The position numbers were made by a program, and so were the translations under genes. Shown here one piece after another: positions 1-6,551 of a stretch of DNA of 35,363 bases. Location of the stretch: positions 1 through 35,363 of IMG/VR virus record IMGVR_UViG_3300024319_000789. One strand, given 5' to 3'. The DNA comes from a virus. The notes under the pieces are model-generated. The model was not told the DNA's origin. It was given only the letters and a program-made list of their open reading frames with translations, and made no database searches. The number at the start of each line of letters is the position of its first letter. Position 1 is the stretch's first letter.

Positions 1-1
1 G

Positions 2-70
2 TACACATACTTAAGAAACTACAATATTACAGAAATAGACGAAGTAATATACCAAAAACTAAAAAAGTAA
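2..70 (+). CDS. 3' end of an unidentified gene
   Basis: An open frame enters from the left edge and stops at TAA 68-70. Only 22 codons are visible, ending in a basic LKK tail. A terminator follows 5 bases later, which supports a real gene end. Too little is present to name a product. Confidence 0.5.
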   Translation, partial: YTYLRNYNITEIDEVIYQKLKK

Positions 71-74
71 TATT

Positions 75-99
75 AAACAGGCTAATGCCTGTTTTTTTT
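75..99 (+). terminator. Rho-independent terminator
   Basis: A 7-bp stem (AACAGGC / GCCTGTT) with loop TAAT is followed by a run of about eight T. It closes the upstream transcription unit. Confidence 0.85.
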
Positions 100-109
100 A
101 CGAATTAGG

Positions 110-138
110 TTGACTTTTGGTATAAAAATGTGTTAAAT
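110..138 (+). promoter_or_regulatory. sigma70-like promoter
   Basis: TTGACT (110-115), 17-nt spacer, TTAAAT (133-138). The expected start of transcription is about 145, at the ATG of the next gene (146), so the mRNA may be nearly leaderless. The -10 is weaker than in the other promoters of the window. Confidence 0.55.
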
Positions 139-145
139 ATAGTAT

Positions 146-2092
146 ATGTTATTCGCGATTCTCACATTACTAGTCGCTTTATCTATATCGGCGATTGCCG
201 CCTATTATAGTATCGTTGGACTAGCCGCAATTTTTGCCGCCGCAGTAATGCCTATTATTCTTATGGGTGCAGTACTTGAGGTAGGTAAAATTGTCAGTAC
301 AGTTTGGTTACACACCTTCTGGAAAAAAGCACCACTCTTAACTAGGACATATCTTAGTTCAGCAGTATTCATATTAATGTTTATTACAAGCATGGGTATC
401 TTTGGATTCCTCAGTAAAAGTCATATTCAACAAACAGCACAATCACAAGATCAAGTTGCAAAGATTGAAGTTATCAAAGGAAATATTGAAAGATCTAATA
501 GCAAGATTGATAGATGGTTACAAGAAGTTGAAAGACTTAGTACAGGTACAAATACAAGAGTAGACACATTAGTTGATAAAGAACAAAAGATACTAGATAA
601 TTTATATGCTCGTATTGACAAAGAAAAAAGTGATGCAAGAAAGCAAGCCGATAAAAATATACAACTACAAAACGATCGTATCAGTCAAGCTCGTCAACGT
701 AAAGAAGACAATATTAAAAATATTGAGCTAAAGTATCAAAACAGTTTTAGTAGTCAAAAAAAAGCAAAAGAAATTGATCAAGAAAAGAAAAACGAAGTAG
801 GTGTGGCCGCTTCTGCACAACGTGAAATTAGAAAAATACAAGGTGTTCTAAAAGACCAACTTGACGCAATAGATAAAAAGTATTCCGGTCAAGTAAAAGC
901 AATAGCAGATAGAATTGACGATTTAAGAAATCAAACTAATACAAAGACAGATAATATAGATGGTAGAGTAAATGAACTTGAGAATCTTGTATTAGCAGAA
1001 CAAAAAGTAGTTGATGGGTATAGAAAAGACAAAACTGCTATAGAAAGTAGTTACAGACAACTTGAAGCAGAAGTTGGACCAATCAAATACATTGCAGAAT
1101 TTATCTATGGGGAAGATGCTGACCGTAACTTATTAGAAGCGGCAGTACGTTGGGTTATTATAATTATTGTTGCAGTTTTTGACCCACTTGCCATTATGCT
1201 GGTATTAGCCGCCAGTATGCAAATTAGATGGATAAGAGAAGAAAAGCACGGCCCGGAAGCCAAAACTATACGGATTAAGGAACTAGAAATGAAAATAGAA
1301 GAGTATAATGAGTTTTTACAAAAACTTGAAGCAGAGCTCGATAGACTTACACAAGAAGGTGAGGACAAAGATGGTCGTATCACTGAACTTGAAAGTGCTA
1401 TTGAAACAGTTAATGCTGACAAAGATAAAGCAGTAGAAGAACTTGAAAAACTTTTAGAAAAAAACAAAGACAAGTTTGGTGCTATTATTGATGGGCTCAC
1501 AGAAGACATTGGTGAAAACAAAGAAGAAATTAAAACACATAAGCAAACAATAAAAGAATTGAAAGCAACTATTAAGGAACTTGAAAACAAAGAGCCTGAG
1601 ATAAAAGAAGTTGAAGTCGAAGTTGAAAAAATTGTTGAAGATGAAACTAAGATTAAAGCCGCAGATGCACTTCGTAAAGAAAAAGAAGCAGAAGCAAAGG
1701 AATTAGACAAACAAATTAAAGCACGTGATGCCGCAATGGAACGTCTAAATAAAAAGTACAAGTTAGTTGAAAAGCCATTGGCAGAAAAACTTATGCCAAT
1801 AGCAGATGATGATGACGATGATGACGAGATTCCGCCAGCGGCTTTTGGTAGTACTTTTCCAGATAGTCCAAAGAACGGTCAGTTGTTTACTAAAACAGAT
1901 GTGTTTCCACACTCATTGTACAAGTACAATGGTAAGAAATGGATTGATGTTGATAAAAACGGCACAGACAGTTACTTAACAGAAGAATATGTTAGACACT
2001 TAGTAGAAGCAGTTGCTAAAGGTGAAACTGAACTAGAAGATCTTACTGATCAAGAAAAACAAGAAATGACAGAATTTTTATCAAAAGGCTAA
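146..2092 (+). CDS. large membrane-anchored coiled-coil protein
   Basis: A 648-residue protein. Hydrophobic segments lie near residues 1-20, 23-45 and 70-92, then a long charged coiled coil (about 95-310), another membrane segment near 330-355, a second Lys/Glu-rich coiled coil (about 370-540), a run of Asp near 557-563 and a soluble C-terminal part. The overall plan resembles DUF4407-type membrane/coiled-coil proteins, but I could not confirm that family. An in-frame TAG at 140-142 just upstream makes ATG 146 the first possible ATG; no Shine-Dalgarno is visible. It is the first gene after a terminator and promoter and runs into the next gene with 1 base between. Function unknown; a scaffold or envelope-spanning role is inference. 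Confidence 0.8.
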   Translation: MLFAILTLLVALSISAIAAYYSIVGLAAIFAAAVMPIILMGAVLEVGKIVSTVWLHTFWKKAPLLTRTYLSSAVFILMFITSMGIFGFLSKSHIQQTAQSQDQVAKIEVIKGNIERSNSKIDRWLQEVERLSTGTNTRVDTLVDKEQKILDNLYARIDKEKSDARKQADKNIQLQNDRISQARQRKEDNIKNIELKYQNSFSSQKKAKEIDQEKKNEVGVAASAQREIRKIQGVLKDQLDAIDKKYSGQVKAIADRIDDLRNQTNTKTDNIDGRVNELENLVLAEQKVVDGYRKDKTAIESSYRQLEAEVGPIKYIAEFIYGEDADRNLLEAAVRWVIIIIVAVFDPLAIMLVLAASMQIRWIREEKHGPEAKTIRIKELEMKIEEYNEFLQKLEAELDRLTQEGEDKDGRITELESAIETVNADKDKAVEELEKLLEKNKDKFGAIIDGLTEDIGENKEEIKTHKQTIKELKATIKELENKEPEIKEVEVEVEKIVEDETKIKAADALRKEKEAEAKELDKQIKARDAAMERLNKKYKLVEKPLAEKLMPIADDDDDDDEIPPAAFGSTFPDSPKNGQLFTKTDVFPHSLYKYNGKKWIDVDKNGTDSYLTEEYVRHLVEAVAKGETELEDLTDQEKQEMTEFLSKG

Positions 2093-2093
2093 T

Positions 2094-2477
2094 ATGTCAG
2101 AAGTAAATTTAGTTACCTATCCGGATTTTGATCACAACAGTGATTACAAAATATGTCTAGTTGCTGATACACCATCAGCAGTTGAGCTACTAGACATTAT
2201 TGAGCGATTTAAAGGAAGAGTTAGTATTCATTGTGTAACACATGATACTACTGATTTTGATTGGATTGCATCAACAGTAAATGCAAGTAATTTTACATTT
2301 ATAAATAGTTGTACAAAACAAGCTCACTTATATTTAGGCTGGATTCTTGGAAGACCAAATGTTTGGCATAATATACAAAGTGCAGAGAAAGTTAATGCTA
2401 AATACTCGATAAGCATATTAACTGCATATATTAAACATTTGGAACAAGAAGAGGAAAACACAAAGCATGGCGTATAA
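2094..2477 (+). CDS. hypothetical protein, 127 aa
   Basis: Not recognised. A mixed alpha/beta soluble protein with no signal peptide or membrane segment. Its start follows the previous stop directly, with AAAGG upstream, and its end overlaps the bS21 gene by 11 bases, so it sits in the same operon. Confidence 0.7.
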   Translation: MSEVNLVTYPDFDHNSDYKICLVADTPSAVELLDIIERFKGRVSIHCVTHDTTDFDWIASTVNASNFTFINSCTKQAHLYLGWILGRPNVWHNIQSAEKVNAKYSISILTAYIKHLEQEEENTKHGV

Positions 2478-2718
2478 TCGCAAATTTGATAGTAAAAAGA
2501 ATGAAGCCAATTTTGGTGATGGATTAACAGTAACCGTAATAAACAACGACGTTGCAAAAGCAATTCGTAAATTAAAGAAAAAAGTTAACAATGAAGGTAT
2601 ACTACAAGACTATCGAGAAAAGCAGTACTTTGTGAAGCCAAGTGAACAACGTAGACTTGCTAAAAAGGCAGGTAGAAAACGTTGGTTAAAGAAAAAACAA
2701 CAAATTGAAAATAGTTAA
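2467..2718 (+). CDS. rpsU: ribosomal protein bS21
   Basis: 83 residues matching the bS21 layout: a short beta start (TVTVINND), AIRKLKKKV, then GILQDYREKQYFVKPSEQRR and a basic tail rich in RRLAKK and RWLKKKQQ. bS21 sits by the anti-Shine-Dalgarno of 16S rRNA and aids initiation; it is the ribosomal protein most often reported in phages. The N-terminus is about 18 residues longer than usual. GAGGA upstream of ATG 2467. A phage copy could replace host bS21 and bias initiation to phage mRNA (inference). Confidence 0.93.
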   Translation: MAYNRKFDSKKNEANFGDGLTVTVINNDVAKAIRKLKKKVNNEGILQDYREKQYFVKPSEQRRLAKKAGRKRWLKKKQQIENS

Positions 2719-2733
2719 TTTTACATATATTTC

Positions 2734-2762
2734 TTGACTTTTGAGATAAATATGTATATAAT
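2734..2762 (+). promoter_or_regulatory. sigma70 promoter overlapping a late-type box, upstream of hsp20
   Basis: TTGACT (2734-2739), 17-nt spacer, perfect TATAAT (2757-2762). The spacer contains GATAAATA (2745-2752), close to the T4 late consensus TATAAATA, so the gene could be read both early and late. The predicted start is about 2768. Confidence 0.8.
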
Positions 2763-2767
2763 GCATA

Positions 2768-2816
2768 TAGTACAAATGGTTTGTGCTATTGTAACCGGAA
2801 CGCCTAAATGGGTTCC
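2768..2816 (+). other. two hairpins in the hsp20 5' leader
   Basis: Hairpin 1 pairs 2768-2776 with 2780-2788 (9 bp, loop TGG) and begins at the predicted transcript start. Hairpin 2 pairs GGAAC..CC (2797-2804, one bulged G) with GGGTTCC (2810-2816), loop TAAAT. The Shine-Dalgarno (2841-2846) lies downstream. GTTCC of hairpin 2 could alternatively pair with part of GGAGAAC around the ribosome site. Structure seen by eye; a regulatory role is inference. Confidence 0.5.
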
Positions 2817-2852
2817 AAAATATAAATCTTGCTTATTATAAGGAGAACTAAA

Positions 2853-3299
2853 ATGACAAGAATTACCTCACTGGACTTAAATCCATTCTACCGCAACTCA
2901 ATTGGATTCAATCAACTTTTTGATAGAATTTCAAGTAACATGGAAGCGGCATCACAACAAAATTATCCACCATATAACATTATCCGTAAAGATGATGAAC
3001 ACTACTTTATTGAGATTGCAGCCGCTGGTTTCTTAAAACCAGATATTGCTATTACTATGGAAAACGGTACATTAACTGTAACCGGTGCCCAAACTAAAGA
3101 AGATGTTGATGGTTTAGATGAAGCAGATGGATATGAGTACCTACACAAAGGGCTCGCAAATCGTAACTTTACTAGAACGTTTAATCTTGCTGATTTCGTT
3201 GAAGTAAAGGATGCTAGTTTGAATAATGGAATTTTAAGTATTCACTTAGAAAAAATTATTCCAGACGCAATGAAGCCAAAAACTATTGAAATAAATTAG
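2853..3299 (+). CDS. hsp20: small heat-shock protein, Hsp20/IbpA family
   Basis: 148 residues with the alpha-crystallin fold order: PPYNIIRKDDEHYFIEIAAAG, then MENGTLTVTG, then NRNFTRTFNLADFVEVKDASLNNGILSIHL with the conserved NGIL/ISI core, ending in a short KPKTIEIN tail. Such proteins hold unfolding proteins for refolding in the cytoplasm; T4-type marine phages often carry one. ATG 2853 is chosen because AGGAGA lies 6 bases before it; a TTG 24 bases upstream has no such site. It has its own promoter and structured leader. Confidence 0.93.
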   Translation: MTRITSLDLNPFYRNSIGFNQLFDRISSNMEAASQQNYPPYNIIRKDDEHYFIEIAAAGFLKPDIAITMENGTLTVTGAQTKEDVDGLDEADGYEYLHKGLANRNFTRTFNLADFVEVKDASLNNGILSIHLEKIIPDAMKPKTIEIN

Positions 3300-3325
3300 T
3301 AGTACATTCAAGTAATCGACTTGAT

Positions 3326-3333
3326 GATAAATA
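3326..3333 (+). promoter_or_regulatory. T4-type late promoter (GATAAATA)
   Basis: GATAAATA differs by one base from the T4 late consensus. It precedes the ExbB-like gene. The hairpin at 3336-3359 starts where the transcript would begin. Confidence 0.5.
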
Positions 3334-3335
3334 GA

Positions 3336-3365
3336 TGTGAAGGGTTCTTTCCCTTCACATTATTT
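3336..3365 (+). terminator. hairpin after hsp20: terminator or late 5' hairpin
   Basis: A perfect 9-bp stem (TGTGAAGGG / CCCTTCACA), loop TTCTTT, followed by the weak T tract TTATTT. It can end the hsp20 transcript. Because it also begins at the predicted start of the late promoter just upstream, it could instead be a stabilising 5' hairpin of the next mRNA. Confidence 0.55.
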
Positions 3366-3377
3366 GGTACTTATATT

Positions 3378-3845
3378 ATGAAACAAAACATTTTCTTTAA
3401 GTGGGTGATCCTCTTGAGTTTTACCTTTTTCTCTTTCTTCGTGTTGTACATGTTTGACATGTGGCAAGCACTATGGAGTGCCGACAAAACAAAAATCAGT
3501 TTTCTTATCCTAGCAATTTGGCTAGTGAGTTCAATCAGTGTACTAGGGTACATACTAAAACCAACAATGTTTAATCTTGACGTATTATGGTTTAGCAGTG
3601 AGAGTTGCATAACTCTTGGCTTAATTGGTACAGTAAGTGGATTCTTAATGATGCTATTTTCAGCATTTGCAGATATCGATGTAAAAAGTACGGAAAGTTT
3701 AACAGAAGCATTAACGTATATGGCAGTGGGAATGAGTACCGCCTTAAGCACTACGTTAGTTGGACTAGCATCGAGCTTACACTTAAAAACACAATTAGTA
3801 TTGATAGAGACAGGAAACAATGATAAGGAACAATCCCAAATATAG
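3378..3845 (+). CDS. ExbB/TolQ/MotA-like proton-channel protein
   Basis: 155 residues with four membrane segments (about 8-26, 39-59, 80-98, 111-134). The third and fourth carry the MotA/TolQ/ExbB signature: LGLIGTVSGF (Thr85) and MAVGMSTALSTTLVGL (Thr125/126), where family members place the polar residues that line the ion path. In this family a pentamer surrounds a dimer of the partner protein and uses the proton gradient to do mechanical work at the envelope. It is much shorter than MotA or ZorA and lacks a long cytoplasmic tail. ATG 3378 gives the conserved start MKQNIFFKW; the longer TTG frame would cross the upstream hairpin. The next gene overlaps by 26 bases and is the likely partner. 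Confidence 0.78.
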   Translation: MKQNIFFKWVILLSFTFFSFFVLYMFDMWQALWSADKTKISFLILAIWLVSSISVLGYILKPTMFNLDVLWFSSESCITLGLIGTVSGFLMMLFSAFADIDVKSTESLTEALTYMAVGMSTALSTTLVGLASSLHLKTQLVLIETGNNDKEQSQI

Positions 3846-4491
3846 TAGCAGTTTTGGATTTATAGATCTGCTATTTAATTTATTAGTAGGGTTTGTATTT
3901 CTGTTTTTTATTGCTTATTTGTTAATTAACCCAATAGCAAAAAAGGGTGTTATTACCCCTCCTGATAAAGTTCTTATTAATGCAACTTGGGAAGACAATA
4001 GTAATGCAGATATTGATCTCTGGATGGAAGATCCTAATGGAAATGTAATGAGTTTCCAAAATAAAACAATTCCTGGTGCTCACTTAGAAAAAGATGACTT
4101 AGGTGAAAGCAATGATGCAATATGGGTCAACGGCCAAAGAGTTGTTTCTCCTATAAACAGTGAAACAATACATATACAAGGTTTGATACCAGGTGATTAT
4201 TATGTTACTATACATGCATATAATCTTCGTAATGAAGGTGCTAAAGAGGTTGATGTTTCATTAAAAACACTTGATCCATATCGTGACAAAGCAAACAGAA
4301 GAATTACACTTATACAAAGTGGACAAGAAATATGTATATGGAAGTTTACTATTAATCAGACACAAAAGATATCTGATGTACAAAATTGTGAAAGACAACT
4401 AGTAGTTGGAAGACTTACACAAGAATATGACCATAGTTTAAACAGACCTAGTAATAACGAACTGCCACCGGCTAACACAAGGATACCATAA
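3820..4491 (+). CDS. ExbD/TolR/MotB-like single-pass partner with periplasmic domain
   Basis: 223 residues. A short cytoplasmic start, then one membrane helix (about 15-37) with Asp16 at its start (FGFIDLLFNLLVGF), placed as the essential Asp of ExbD, TolR, MotB and ZorB. The rest is periplasmic: a beta-rich domain containing NADIDLWMEDPNGNVMSF and IPGDYYVTIHAY, reminiscent of DUF2135/pre-peptidase-like sandwiches, and not the OmpA-type peptidoglycan domain of MotB. It overlaps the ExbB-like gene by 26 bases, the usual coupled arrangement. Channel partnership is inferred from order, topology and the Asp; what the outer domain binds is unknown. Confidence 0.72.
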   Translation: MIRNNPKYSSSFGFIDLLFNLLVGFVFLFFIAYLLINPIAKKGVITPPDKVLINATWEDNSNADIDLWMEDPNGNVMSFQNKTIPGAHLEKDDLGESNDAIWVNGQRVVSPINSETIHIQGLIPGDYYVTIHAYNLRNEGAKEVDVSLKTLDPYRDKANRRITLIQSGQEICIWKFTINQTQKISDVQNCERQLVVGRLTQEYDHSLNRPSNNELPPANTRIP

Positions 4492-4961
4492 TGTTTAATA
4501 TTGAGTTTTTTGATCAATGGTTTTATCATATCGTAGGTTGGCCTTTTATAATAATCTTCTTATTAACTTTAATGTATCTAAGAGTTAATTGGAAAGTAAC
4601 AACACTACTAGTACCTGTTATGTTAGCATGTTTAAGTTGGGTGATGTTTGATTTAGAAAAGACAATGGGTCGTCCGTACTATGCAATGCCACAAGGTAAG
4701 TTTATGTACATACATCATATTGAATCAGGTGATAAAATAGACTTATTAGTGGTTGACAAAGACGGAAGTAGGCTTTATACTATAGATAATAATAAGAACA
4801 CAAGAAAGCAATTGAACAATAGCAAACAAAAAGCAAAAGGTGGAATACCTCAAGAAGGTGAGTTTAAGAAAATGAAAAATAAACTCAGAGGAGGAACTCC
4901 TGGAGAATATGAACTTGTTATACATGATTTGCCCGTACCAAAACATTTGAGAAAAAACTAA
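4491..4961 (+). CDS. membrane protein of the channel cassette
   Basis: 156 residues, not recognised. Two membrane segments (about 15-30 and 36-53), then a soluble part with a basic stretch (KQLNNSKQKAK, KKMKNKLRGG) and a C-terminal GEYELVIHDLPVPK strand. Its ATG shares a base with the upstream stop and its stop abuts ClpS, so it is cotranscribed with the ExbB/ExbD-like pair and may be a third component. Confidence 0.65.
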   Translation: MFNIEFFDQWFYHIVGWPFIIIFLLTLMYLRVNWKVTTLLVPVMLACLSWVMFDLEKTMGRPYYAMPQGKFMYIHHIESGDKIDLLVVDKDGSRLYTIDNNKNTRKQLNNSKQKAKGGIPQEGEFKKMKNKLRGGTPGEYELVIHDLPVPKHLRKN

Positions 4962-5267
4962 ATGACAGATACAAAAGAAATAGTCAAAACTGAAACAAAG
5001 ATAGAGTTCAAAGAACCTAACTTGTGGAAAGTTATTATACTCAATGACGAGATAACAACAATGGAATTTGTACTTGAAGTACTTACTAACTTCTTTGGTT
5101 ATAACGAAGATGGTGCAATGGAAATGACTTTAAAAATACATGAAGATGGAGCGGCAGTAGTTGCAACATATCCTTATGAACTTGCTGAACAAAAAGGTAT
5201 TGAAGTTACACTAGCGGCTAGAACTGATGGTTATCCGTTAGAAGTTCGCATTGAAGAAGACGCCTAA
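4962..5267 (+). CDS. clpS: ClpS, ClpA adaptor of the N-end rule
   Basis: 101 residues with the ClpS core: VIILNDEITTMEFVLEVL (Asn28, Asp29, Met34), NFFGYNEDGAMEMTLKIHEDG (His60) and YPYELAEQKG. These residues form the pocket for bulky N-terminal residues and the surface that docks on ClpA. ClpS delivers such substrates to ClpAP in the cytoplasm. The flexible N-terminus of about 20 residues is present. A phage copy might redirect host proteolysis (inference). Confidence 0.93.
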   Translation: MTDTKEIVKTETKIEFKEPNLWKVIILNDEITTMEFVLEVLTNFFGYNEDGAMEMTLKIHEDGAAVVATYPYELAEQKGIEVTLAARTDGYPLEVRIEEDA

Positions 5268-5288
5268 ACAAACAATCCAAAATAACGG

Positions 5289-5317
5289 TTGACAAAACCA
5301 TATTTCTCTGCTATATT
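5289..5317 (+). promoter_or_regulatory. sigma70-like extended -10 promoter
   Basis: TTGACA (5289-5294), 17-nt spacer ending TGC, TATATT (5312-5317). It drives the glycine-zipper gene and probably the cupin-cytidylyltransferase-prs run. Confidence 0.85.
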
Positions 5318-5343
5318 AATAGTATATAAACTAGGAGACAATA

Positions 5344-5787
5344 ATGAACTATTGGGAAAAATTATTCCATACATGTGTTTTAGTATGGACAACTGCATTT
5401 TTTATTTCGTTAAGCGGTATTGCTAGTGCAAGTGAAGTTGCAGGTAAAGTTACTAAGCATTACAAAGAAGTAATTACTCAAAATCCTTATACTGTTGAAG
5501 TATGCAGGAAAGTTGCAGTAAGTGGCGATAAAACAGGTGATACACTTAAAGGTGCAATCATTGGTGGTATCATTGGAAACAATGTTACTAAGAACGTAGA
5601 CAATGGCGGAGCCGTTGGTGCAATCATTGGTGGACTTATAGGTAATCAGAATAGTAATGCAACAGGCGGAACTAAAACAGTTTGCGAAGTTGAAACACGT
5701 TATAACGAAACAAAACAAACTGTGTATAGCCATAGTACAATAGAATTTACAGTTGACGGTTATGTCCATAGACTTAGATTTAAGTAA
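5344..5787 (+). CDS. secreted glycine-zipper protein
   Basis: 147 residues. A signal peptide (hydrophobic 10-24, cleavage after ASA29) with no lipobox Cys, then two glycine-zipper stretches, KGAIIGGIIGNN (about 69-80) and VGAIIGGLIGNQ (about 91-102), as in glycine-zipper 2TM envelope proteins such as the 17-kDa surface antigen. Two Cys in the mature part could form a disulfide. TAGGAGA precedes the ATG. Likely inserts in or associates with the envelope; role in infection unknown. Confidence 0.75.
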   Translation: MNYWEKLFHTCVLVWTTAFFISLSGIASASEVAGKVTKHYKEVITQNPYTVEVCRKVAVSGDKTGDTLKGAIIGGIIGNNVTKNVDNGGAVGAIIGGLIGNQNSNATGGTKTVCEVETRYNETKQTVYSHSTIEFTVDGYVHRLRFK

Positions 5788-6116
5788 TGATATTAGATAA
5801 TATCAACAACATCGGCGGAGAGATAATTAAAGATAACGAAACTTATCTCTTACGAGACAATAAACTACTTAATAATTTAGTGTTGAGTAGTACTGAACTA
5901 CACCCTAACAAATCAACTAATGGGCATAGACATGCCGGACAAGAAGAAATATACCACTTTGTAAGAGGTAGCGGAACAATGGATTTAGATGATGCTACTT
6001 TTCAAGTAGGTGTTGGAGACATTGTATTAATTGAAGATGATGTATTTCATCGTGTTCATGCAGGTCCAGAAGGTTGTTACTTTGTATGTGTGTTTGATGG
6101 AAAGAGAAACCATTGA
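5787..6116 (+). CDS. single-domain cupin
   Basis: 109 residues with both cupin motifs: GHRHAGQEEIYHFVRGSG (His47, His49, Glu53/54) and GVGDIVLIEDDVFHRVHAG (His88). These ligands normally hold a metal. Small cupins are often sugar-nucleotide isomerases, dioxygenases or binding proteins; the substrate cannot be told. The start shares a base with the upstream stop, and it overlaps the cytidylyltransferase at TTGA, which suggests a shared pathway. Confidence 0.85.
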   Translation: MILDNINNIGGEIIKDNETYLLRDNKLLNNLVLSSTELHPNKSTNGHRHAGQEEIYHFVRGSGTMDLDDATFQVGVGDIVLIEDDVFHRVHAGPEGCYFVCVFDGKRNH

Positions 6117-6532
6117 AGGTTGGAATAACTTTTAGTACATTTGATTTACTTCATGCAGGGCATATAGGTATGCTTCGTGAAGCAAAAACATATTGTGATT
6201 ACTTAATTGTTGGATTACAAAGCGATCCAACAATAGATAGACCTGATACAAAAAACAAACCAATACAAACAATGGTAGAACGATATGCACAACTTAATGC
6301 ATTGAAGTTTGTTGACGAGATTGTACCTTACCAAACAGAAGAAGACGTAATTGATATATTGGAACTATTTCAAATAGACGTAAGATTTCTTGGTGACGAG
6401 TATAGAGATAAAGATTTTACAGGTAAGGATGTATGTCGTAAAAGAGACATAGACTTACACTTTAACAAACGTGACCACAGATTTAGCAGTAGTGGTTTAC
6501 GACAACGTGTGTGCGACAATCAATCACAATAG
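6113..6532 (+). CDS. cytidylyltransferase-like nucleotidyltransferase (TagD type)
   Basis: 139 residues. [15 protein letters not shown] holds the HxGH motif (residues 14-17) of the cytidylyltransferase family, followed by [11 protein letters not shown], a [10 protein letters not shown] segment, [14 protein letters not shown] and [11 protein letters not shown], the counterpart of the second nucleotide-binding motif. Family members join CTP to glycerol-3-phosphate or a similar phosphate. The start is TTG 6113, overlapping the cupin stop as TTGA; no ATG exists before the motif. Cotranscribed with cupin and prs; exact substrate unknown. Confidence 0.88.
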   Translation: MKVGITFSTFDLLHAGHIGMLREAKTYCDYLIVGLQSDPTIDRPDTKNKPIQTMVERYAQLNALKFVDEIVPYQTEEDVIDILELFQIDVRFLGDEYRDKDFTGKDVCRKRDIDLHFNKRDHRFSSSGLRQRVCDNQSQ

Positions 6533-6551
6533 AAGAGGAAAACCTTTGAAT

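Noticed and set aside
1105-1761. Reverse-strand ORF of 218 codons, very Ser-rich
   Set aside because: It mirrors the Glu/Lys-rich coiled coil of the + strand gene; the composition is a by-product of that strand and there is no ribosome site.
2768-2852. Firm call of an RNA thermometer for hsp20
   Set aside because: Hairpins are clear, but the Shine-Dalgarno is only weakly pairable with upstream bases, so control by temperature remains a hypothesis.
3371-3820. Reverse-strand ORF of 149 codons opposite the ExbB-like gene
   Set aside because: Shadow of the + strand gene, which has clear family motifs and fits the operon.
3378-4491. Naming the pair as Zorya ZorA/ZorB
   Set aside because: The channel protein lacks the long ZorA tail, the partner lacks an OmpA-type domain, and no ZorC/D/E-like gene is nearby. 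Only the wider MotA/ExbB superfamily is supported.
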